Positions 28,993 through 34,611 of a DNA stretch of 64,000 nt are shown here, in pieces; positions within the stretch are counted from its first letter, which is position 1; each line of letters opens with the position of its first letter. Source of the DNA: Rheinheimera nanhaiensis E407-8. Lineage in GTDB: Bacteria; Pseudomonadota; Gammaproteobacteria; Enterobacterales; Alteromonadaceae. Under the pieces are notes generated by a model, which did not search any database, had not been told where the DNA came from, and was given only the letters and a program-made list of their open reading frames with translations. The stretch lies in assembly GCF_000296695.1 (NCBI RefSeq), contig NZ_BAFK01000013.1, positions 62,001 through 126,000 of the forward strand, written 5' to 3'. A program made the translations under genes and the position numbers.

Positions 28993-29195
28993 TGCCGACT
29001 AAATAACTGCCCATGCTGTGTTAGACGGGTTAACCCGTATTTGTCCCATGCTTAAGTTATAGCTGTACCTATAAGTTGTTGTATGTTTTAAAGAAGCGGT
29101 GTAGTGTTTTGTACATTAAATTTACAAAGGTTGGTTGCCCTGTGTTTAACTGCGGGTCGACCCGCCGAATAAGCGTTAAGTGACAAGGAGATATT
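28993..29195. other. Spacer with two 14-bp palindromes
   Basis: Perfect palindromes ACGGGTTAACCCGT (29025-29038) and GCGGGTCGACCCGC (29152-29165) lie 113 bp apart, with AT-rich sequence between. The first may end channel-gene transcription. The second lies 10 bp before GTTAAGT at 29175, which matches the integron core-site consensus GTTRRRY. No gene is visible. Confidence 0.5.
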
Positions 29196-29668
29196 ATGGA
29201 TAGTTCAATAGCGTTTTCTGTAAATGACGGAGCATTTTGGCTCTCCATCATAGTCGGAATATTCGGAGTCATAATAGTCGCAGGGGTAATCTGGTTTGGC
29301 CGAGAAATATTCACCAAATCACTCTGGGATCATTATCGTCATATCGACCACCTTTTACATGAGCTGATCCATCGAAGCTCTAATCACAATGCTGCCAACG
29401 AATTAAAAGCGGTAGTTGATTCTTATGCCGATCATAGAGAACGTAGAAACGAGTTTTGGAGCCTCTATGGGCAAATAGTATTAGCAATATTCATAGTGGT
29501 AATACTGGCAATATTATTGATTACCAAAACCATCAGTGCAGAAGCGGGGTTGCCTATACTATCTGCTGTTTCTGGGTTTGCAATTGCAAAGGGTATTAAT
29601 TCTGGCAAAGGATCCGGCTCTACTATTGATCCAAATAACAACGAGCCACGCGGCTAATGTCACTTAAC
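29175..29668. repeat. 11-bp inverted repeats flanking a small membrane-protein gene
   Basis: GTTAAGTGACA (29175-29185) and TGTCACTTAAC (29658-29668) are exact reverse complements. They bracket the 29196-29657 gene with the left copy 10 bp before the ATG and the right copy directly after the stop. Their cores match GTTRRRY and RYYYAAC. Confidence 0.6.
29196..29657 (+). CDS. Small two-helix membrane protein, unknown
   Basis: 153 aa, not recognised. Hydrophobic helices lie at ~14-38 (FWLSIIVGIFGVIIVAGVIWF) and ~92-112 (IVLAIFIVVILAILLITKTI). A charged His/Arg-rich cytoplasmic-looking middle (DHYRHIDHLLHELIHRSSNHNAANELKAVVDSYADHRERR) may be a coiled coil. The tail is GS-rich and disordered. A strong SD (AAGGAG) lies 5 nt before the ATG. 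Base composition is more AT-rich than the core genes, and the gene is tightly framed by inverted repeats, suggesting acquisition. Confidence 0.7.
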   Translation: MDSSIAFSVNDGAFWLSIIVGIFGVIIVAGVIWFGREIFTKSLWDHYRHIDHLLHELIHRSSNHNAANELKAVVDSYADHRERRNEFWSLYGQIVLAIFIVVILAILLITKTISAEAGLPILSAVSGFAIAKGINSGKGSGSTIDPNNNEPRG

Positions 29669-29776
29669 ACATATAAGCCTTCCCGGAGTCAATAGGTACG
29701 GCTCTTCTGGCCGCGTTAGCGGCCAGGCTGTCGTCCATCAGCAAGATAGACTGCTTCATCTGTCATTATGGGGCTA

Positions 29777-29800
29777 ATCAGCTACTGGGCGTTGTTTTAA
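29777..29800 (+). pseudogene. Duplicated 3' end of the ion-channel gene
   Basis: Twenty-four bases match the last codons of the channel gene (28969-28992) with two substitutions. They still read ISYWALF and a stop codon, preceded by a Leu codon. No other part of the channel gene is present, so this is a relic of a duplication or of recombination that inserted the intervening ~780 bp. Confidence 0.65.
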
Positions 29801-29934
29801 CAACTAAAGCAATGCCAGCCAAGCATTACTAATAAAAATGCGATACTTGCAGCGATGATAAAACCTGCAATATCGGCTCCGGTTCTACTCATCTTGCCCG
29901 TTATAAAAAAGAAGTTTTTCGACTCAAACCTCAT
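29797..29934 (-). CDS. Putative 45-aa membrane peptide
   Basis: ORF beginning MRFESKNFFFITGKMSRTG with one hydrophobic helix (ADIAGFIIAASIAFLLVMLGW) and a Cys-containing tail. TAGGAGC lies 8 nt before the ATG, which argues for translation. Its stop overlaps the channel-gene relic. Not recognised; it could be a toxin-like or regulatory small membrane protein, or chance. Confidence 0.35.
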   Translation of the reverse strand: MRFESKNFFFITGKMSRTGADIAGFIIAASIAFLLVMLGWHCFSC

Positions 29935-30160
29935 ACGTTTTTGCTCCTAAGAATAATTACGTGTAATGCAACAGCTTTGGGTTGTACTTTTGGCTTCGCA
30001 TTGCTCTTTGATTAGAAGTCACTATTTTTCAGCAGATGTTGGCCAAGGGTGAATTAAAGTATTTTGCTAAAATCATGGCTTTTGCTTGCACGGCTACATC
30101 CGCTACATACTTGGACGTGTTGCTACAACATTACCGTTCTTTTAATACGCGCATACGCGA

Positions 30161-30187
30161 AAAAGCCGGGCAGTTGCTCCGGCTTTT
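30161..30187. terminator. Intrinsic terminator-like hairpin
   Basis: AAAAGCCGG (30161-30169) pairs with CCGGCTTTT (30179-30187) around a 9-nt loop, with A- and T-runs on both sides, so it can act in either direction. It isolates the toxin pair from upstream transcription. Confidence 0.7.
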
Positions 30188-30439
30188 ATCCACAGTTATC
30201 TGTAAGTAGACGATTGCAATGCTAAACAGCGCGGTATAACAGCCTGTCAAATCCACAGTGTCAAAATCCTGCGATTAGTTTCTTCTTTTAACCGACCTTC
30301 ACAACACCAAAATAAATTCGAGCCACCTTCAGGGCATAATTTAAACCTAAAAATATAAAGCTTCTTGTTCATTGCGCAAAAAAATGTCAAATTATTAATT
30401 ATTTTTTTACAATTAAGCGGGCAACATTAGAGGCAAAAC

Positions 30440-30859
30440 ATGCATACACCAATCGAGTTTTATGTAAAATTACCAGCAGATCTATTTCGTGGTGGCACAC
30501 CGACAAAGCACAAGTTTGATTACCTTAGAACTATGCCACCAAGAAAAGAAGATCAAACTTATGACGTGAAAATTAACCCGGCAAGTGGAATGATTGACCA
30601 TACCACTGGTGGGTTAAGTATGTTTAATGCGCCAAACTATGGCTTCGGTCAAGACTGGTGGGTTATCCCGGCAGGTACCAAACTGCCACCTGAGTTCACG
30701 CTGTCTAAAGACCTGACCGACGGCAAATTCAGAGGCCATTACACAATTAGAGCCCTTGTCGATATGCACGAATCTACTTGGAAGAAAAAGCTGTCTGAGT
30801 GGGCAGACAAACATGCAGTGCATATTAATCAATTTAAAAAGGTAGTAAACAATGTTTAG
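30440..30859 (+). CDS. Tse2-like toxin (ADP-ribosyltransferase fold)
   Basis: 139 aa. Compared with Pseudomonas Tse2, it keeps an LFRGG element near the start (Arg17, Tse2 has LYRA), the TTGGLSMF segment (55-62; Tse2 DTGGTSVF), the WVIPAGTKLPPEF segment (74-86; Tse2 FVIPDGTDIPPDL) and HYTI at 100-103 (Tse2 HYTI), then a helix around MHESTWKKKLSEW. Tse2 is a cytoplasmic toxin of the ADP-ribosyltransferase fold delivered by type VI secretion. No signal peptide. AGAGG lies 6 nt before the ATG. It overlaps the next gene by 8 bp, as in toxin-immunity pairs. No T6SS lies in the window; an eCIS locus begins 0.3 kb away. Confidence 0.72.
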   Translation: MHTPIEFYVKLPADLFRGGTPTKHKFDYLRTMPPRKEDQTYDVKINPASGMIDHTTGGLSMFNAPNYGFGQDWWVIPAGTKLPPEFTLSKDLTDGKFRGHYTIRALVDMHESTWKKKLSEWADKHAVHINQFKKVVNNV

Positions 30860-31028
30860 CGTAATGGAACTCAGGCTTATCAGAACCTCCGTCAAAAAAA
30901 CTATGGCTGATTTGCTTAAACGTAAGGCTATCCTTGATCCAGAGTCCGACGACGCAGTCGAAATAGCGAATGATTTGATGGTGTATCAAAATGTACTGGA
31001 GAAAATTAATGATCGGGAAGATGTTTAG
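30852..31028 (+). CDS. Tsi2-like immunity/antitoxin partner
   Basis: 58-aa acidic helical protein whose ATG lies inside the toxin's last codons (8-bp overlap). Two predicted helices are joined by an LDPES turn. The pattern (LLKRKAILDPESDDAVEIANDLMVYQNVLEKI) parallels Tsi2 (helix-DDPQ-helix with ...LLVGYDLAADDL). Tsi2 is a small protein that blocks Tse2 by direct binding. A second start at 30864 is possible. Identification relies on the pairing with the Tse2-like gene and on helix pattern, not strong identity. Confidence 0.6.
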   Translation: MFSVMELRLIRTSVKKTMADLLKRKAILDPESDDAVEIANDLMVYQNVLEKINDREDV

Positions 31029-31151
31029 TTTTATTGCCCGATAGCGGACTCCGGGAGGCCAATGGGTGACATCTTTTCTCTCAAGGCTTTCTCCGTCCCT
31101 GAGGCGAGCTAAATTCGTGGGCTCCCTCAGCCGCCGTCCCCTTTGCTGGTT

Positions 31152-31691
31152 TTACTCTGATTCCATCGGTCCTTTCATAAAGAGATCAGCTTTATGATTC
31201 ATACCTACTGGAAATGAGGTTCTTGAAATCCAATAGTCTGACTGTAGTTCTTCGAGAGGTGCTGCCGACAAATTTTTACTGAAAATCTCAATCCCTTTTT
31301 CGATGATTTTATTTTCTATGTCTATTTTAGAATTGCTAAATAATTCCACTCCCTGCTGCGGGATATTTAAAAGCAATATTTGAGTTTTTTCATTTTCCTT
31401 CTGAATATCCAGGACTTTAAACAGTGATCCTGATTGAATCACTGCGTGCCCCAATTCCGAATCAGGGTTTAACCTGGAAAGGTCTCGCCAATTCGATGAA
31501 GCGATTAAGTATCTACAGTTTTTAACCATTCCACCTATTTTATAGCTCACATCAGTAAAAGCCTTCTCCTCCAGAATTTGACCAGCCTGATATTGAGAAA
31601 TATATTTTTCGTCTAAGTCTAAGTCCCGGCAGAAAAAAACCAGATTGCCAAAGGTGGCATTCATAATCGGTTGTATTTCTTCGCTTTTCAT
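31152..31691 (-). CDS. eCIS-linked protein of unknown function, faintly ADP-ribosyltransferase-like
   Basis: 179 aa, last gene of the injection-system operon. The frame opens at GTG 31697, overlapping the preceding stop. The ATG at 31691 with AGGAAG 8 nt upstream is favoured. Not recognised. Weak resemblance to the R-S-E toxin fold: FFCRDLDLDE (Arg), an AGQILEEKAFTDVSY stretch where the STS motif would be, and SELGHAVIQSGSLFKVLDI like the final Glu-strand region. It could equally be the immunity or chaperone partner of the effector it follows. AT-rich, no signal peptide, no membrane helix. Confidence 0.5.
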   Translation of the reverse strand: MKSEEIQPIMNATFGNLVFFCRDLDLDEKYISQYQAGQILEEKAFTDVSYKIGGMVKNCRYLIASSNWRDLSRLNPDSELGHAVIQSGSLFKVLDIQKENEKTQILLLNIPQQGVELFSNSKIDIENKIIEKGIEIFSKNLSAAPLEELQSDYWISRTSFPVGMNHKADLFMKGPMESE

Positions 31692-31693
31692 AA

Positions 31694-33481
31694 TCACTTC
31701 TTCCTGTATACGTTGCCATCCTTATCGAAATCCAACTCAATTTGTTTGACGTCACCTGAGCCTACGACAGTCAAGTGATAAACAGTAACTGTCCAATCAT
31801 GCCAATGTATTTGGTATTTTTCCGAAATGTGGGTATGCATTTCCGGTGGGAGAATATGCTCGTGTTCTGTAGGGAAATATTTAGTACTCGGATACAAGAA
31901 TTTAGATGTTCCTTGAAATACCAACAAGGCTAATTTGGTAACTTTACCAAATGTACCACTTTCAATGTCTCCCCACATAGCATTCACCCCTTTTAACTCC
32001 GGGTGAGTACTGGTAAAAGCTCTGAACGTAAGCGCATCTCCGGTTTTAGTAGCCACTTTATCAATCCATTCTGCCTGCAGTTCCATGCGGAATTTAGGTA
32101 GCAGTGCTGCGCCGGGAGTAGCATTAAATGCTCTTTGGAGGAAAGCGTGCGTGATATCTACCAGTCTTTGTACTACAGCAGACTCAAACTTTACTTCAGG
32201 GCTTCGTAAGTATTTGTTTAAGGGACCATAGAAATAGGTCGTGTACAAATATGTTGCGGTTTCTTCAGCGCTTAGATTTTTACAATCGCTAAGACATTTC
32301 TTCAGTTGATCCGCTGGCGTGATGATCTTGCCATGTGCCCATGTTTCATCAGTTGACATTACAGCATTGAGCTCGTCTACTGCATCCGAAGCAGCAACTA
32401 TAGCCTGATCCATCATCAGTTTTAATTGAGCTTTTTCTGTTGAATGTACTACATCATCCGTGGTTTGAATCACATCTATTTCATTAAAATATACTCTGTA
32501 TAAAACACCTTTCTCATTATCAAATTCAACGACCATACAATTAGGTTTAGAATTTGACTGCCTGATAACACGACCAATATCCCCTGCATCATTGGATGAA
32601 GTATTAACGACAAGTATTTTTGTTCCCGGCGGAGCCTCACTTTCATGTTTAATTGCCAATTGTACTACTTTTGAATTTCGTTGATCTGGGTTCTTTTGAA
32701 ATTGCTTGAGCTGTGATGCCTCGCCTGTTTCATCATCCTTTTCTCTGACTCTTTTTCGTTGTTTTGTTGGCTCTTCAACTCTTTGAATTGAAGGTACGGA
32801 GGACGAAAAAAACATCGTCGTTATTTCTGTGCTATTCACCTGACCATCGTTTCCTCCTTTAGATATGGGATCAGGCCTTGTATCTTGACTTTCCGACGCC
32901 CTTTGCAGCGCCTTAGCCCCCATCACATCCGCTTCATGCTCTAACCCCGGATTGTCATTAATCGCTTCGCCCTTAAGCTGAGTAGTCGCCCTTACCCTGC
33001 CCTGCTTTTGCTGCACTACATGCCAGGCTTCGTGCGGCAGGTGCTTCTCCTGCCCCGGTGCCAGGTGAATATCCGTGCCCTGCGCATAGGCATGAGCCTG
33101 CATTTGTGCCGGTTTGGCCGAGTTGTAATGCACCTTTACATCGTCCATGGCATAACCAGACAGGCTCTCGATACCGCTTTTGAGCTGATCAGGCATACCG
33201 GTGTTATTGCTATTGCTGCTCTCTTCTGCCTGACGTTGGCTGACAGCCGCTGGCTCAAACTTGCCCTGCAGCGGTTCTTCCTCTTCCAGGCTTATTTGCT
33301 GGCTTACGTCAGTAAGCTGTTTGCGCTGTAGCAGCTGCTGTGCGCCCTGGCGCAGCGCCAGTAACTGGGCGGCTTGCTGTTGCATTAACGGGCTTTGTTG
33401 CAAGGCCGCGCTGGCGGCACCAGAGCTTGCGGTGTGCTGGGGTTCCTGAACAGATTGAGTACGGCCTTTAGCAAATTTCAT
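31694..33481 (-). CDS. DUF4157 (eCIS core) effector with C-terminal ADP-ribosyltransferase-like domain
   Basis: 595 aa, the likely cargo toxin. Start ATG 33481 (MKFAKGRTQ) has AAAGG 8 nt upstream; the extra 21 residues in the open frame are not shared with the paralogue. Modules: a Gln-rich leader, one LEEEEPLQGKF element (~65-75), a DUF4157 domain with HEAWH (150-154, zincin HExxH) and GLEHEAD (~179-185), a linker with IQRVEE and VVQL segments, then a ~200-aa tail. The tail has YFYGPLNKYLR (helix), FRMEL (R465), AFTSTH (489-492) and FPTEHEHILPP (E539/E541), the R, S and ExE positions of R-S-E ADP-ribosyltransferases. The C-terminal coding part is visibly more AT-rich than the DUF4157 part. 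Confidence 0.78.
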   Translation of the reverse strand: MKFAKGRTQSVQEPQHTASSGAASAALQQSPLMQQQAAQLLALRQGAQQLLQRKQLTDVSQQISLEEEEPLQGKFEPAAVSQRQAEESSNSNNTGMPDQLKSGIESLSGYAMDDVKVHYNSAKPAQMQAHAYAQGTDIHLAPGQEKHLPHEAWHVVQQKQGRVRATTQLKGEAINDNPGLEHEADVMGAKALQRASESQDTRPDPISKGGNDGQVNSTEITTMFFSSSVPSIQRVEEPTKQRKRVREKDDETGEASQLKQFQKNPDQRNSKVVQLAIKHESEAPPGTKILVVNTSSNDAGDIGRVIRQSNSKPNCMVVEFDNEKGVLYRVYFNEIDVIQTTDDVVHSTEKAQLKLMMDQAIVAASDAVDELNAVMSTDETWAHGKIITPADQLKKCLSDCKNLSAEETATYLYTTYFYGPLNKYLRSPEVKFESAVVQRLVDITHAFLQRAFNATPGAALLPKFRMELQAEWIDKVATKTGDALTFRAFTSTHPELKGVNAMWGDIESGTFGKVTKLALLVFQGTSKFLYPSTKYFPTEHEHILPPEMHTHISEKYQIHWHDWTVTVYHLTVVGSGDVKQIELDFDKDGNVYRKK

Positions 33482-33618
33482 CTTTAGTAACCTTTTGCTT
33501 TGCCAGAACTGCGGCATAAAGTCAATGACACTGCCCGTATTCACTCGAAAACGAGCTTGTCAGCTACAACATCACAAATCAGCTTAAAGACGTTATTTTG
33601 AACCTCGCGACTGGGCCG

Positions 33619-34539
33619 TCAGTAATTAGCATTTATGTAATCAACGCAAGCCTGATAATTCGTACCAGCTGTACTGAGCCCATATCTTGCGACCGCATCC
33701 GCCAATTTATCTAAAATTTGCTGGGCGTTCCGGCCGGCAAAATCTACCCTGGACTTTTGGTTACTGCCAAATTTCACATGATCTTTATGAACATGCCAAT
33801 CAGCCCCCTCTCCGGCCTCAAACCTGATTAACTGGGTAACATGTCGTTGTTTAACCTTGCGCTGCAGCGCCCTCGCCCCCATTACATCCGCTTCATGCTC
33901 CAGCCCCGGATCATCATTAATCGCTTCGCCCTTAAGCTGGGTGGTGGCCTTTACCCTGCCCTGCTTTTGCTGCACTACATGCCAGGCTTCGTGCGGTAAA
34001 TGCTGCTCCTGCCCCGGTGCCAGGTGAATATCCGTACCCTGGGCATAAGCATGGGCTTGCATTTGTGCCGGCTTAGCCGAGTTGTAATGCACCTTTACAT
34101 CGTCCATCGCGTAGCCGGACAAAGATTCAATGCCGCTTTTTAGCTGATCCGGCATACCGGTATTATTGCTGGCCCCGGCCTGGCGCTGACTGACAGCGGC
34201 TGGCTCAAACTTGCCTTGCAGCGGCTCTTCTTCCTCTAACGCCGCTTGTTGCACTACAGCAAACTTGCCCTGTAGCGGCTCTTCTTCCTCCAAGGCCGCT
34301 TGCTGCGCCACGTCAAACTTGCCCTGCATCGGCTCTTCTTCCTCCAGGCTTAGTTGCTGGCTTACGTCAGTGGACTGTTGGCGCTGTAGCAGCTGCTGTG
34401 CGCCCTGGCGGATAGCCATTAACTGCGCCGCCTGCTGGCGTAATAACGGGCTTTGTTGCAGCGCCGCGCTGGCGGCACCGGAGGTTGATGCAGGCTGCGG
34501 CTTTACAGCAGCTTGGGTACGGCCTTTGGCAAATTTCAT
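33619..34539 (-). CDS. DUF4157 (eCIS core) effector with short uncharacterised C-terminal module
   Basis: 306 aa, paralogue of the next gene through residue ~230: same MKFAKGRTQ start, Gln-rich leader, LEEEEPxQGKF elements (three here, in an 18-residue tandem repeat), HEAWHVVQQ and GLEHEADVMGARALQR. After that it has its own ~75-residue tail containing WHVHKDHVKFGSNQKSRVDF, a histidine-rich stretch that could be a nuclease-like active site, and YQACVDYINANY at the end. I do not recognise the tail. SD AAAGG precedes the ATG. No immunity gene is visible in the 74-138 bp before the next start. Confidence 0.75.
   Translation of the reverse strand: MKFAKGRTQAAVKPQPASTSGAASAALQQSPLLRQQAAQLMAIRQGAQQLLQRQQSTDVSQQLSLEEEEPMQGKFDVAQQAALEEEEPLQGKFAVVQQAALEEEEPLQGKFEPAAVSQRQAGASNNTGMPDQLKSGIESLSGYAMDDVKVHYNSAKPAQMQAHAYAQGTDIHLAPGQEQHLPHEAWHVVQQKQGRVKATTQLKGEAINDDPGLEHEADVMGARALQRKVKQRHVTQLIRFEAGEGADWHVHKDHVKFGSNQKSRVDFAGRNAQQILDKLADAVARYGLSTAGTNYQACVDYINANY
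34207..34353 (-). repeat. 54-bp tandem repeat in the DUF4157 gene
   Basis: Units begin at 34207, 34261 and 34315 (last unit partial), with a few substitutions. They encode LEEEEPxQGKFxVxQQAA. The neighbouring paralogue has one copy, so copy number is evolving in frame. Confidence 0.9.
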
Positions 34540-34611
34540 CTTGAGTATCCTTTTGCTGTGCCAGAACTGCGGCAGGTTAAACGTGTTAAGTGTAGACGCT
34601 TCTACCCGTAG

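Larger units (their letters stand above)
29658..30439. other. AT-rich accessory spacer
   Basis: 782 bp between two accessory genes. It holds the right inverted repeat (to 29668), a hairpin TGGCCGC-GTTA-GCGGCCA (29708-29725), a duplicated scrap of the channel gene (29777-29800), a 45-codon minus-strand ORF (29797-29934) and an intrinsic terminator (30161-30187). Nothing else convincing was seen; 30190-30439 is AT-rich and probably carries the promoter of the toxin pair. Confidence 0.5.

Noticed and set aside
30036..30209. A 57-codon plus-strand ORF beginning ATG TTG GCC
   Set aside because: No ribosome-binding site, runs through the terminator hairpin at 30161-30187, and no recognisable protein pattern.
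30419..31041. Short inverted matches (GGGCAA/TTGCCC) around the toxin pair and TCCCGGAGTC (29681) / GACTCCGGGA (31047) as transposon ends
   Set aside because: 7-10 bp matches with no transposase, no target-site duplication and no consistent distance to the genes; could be chance.
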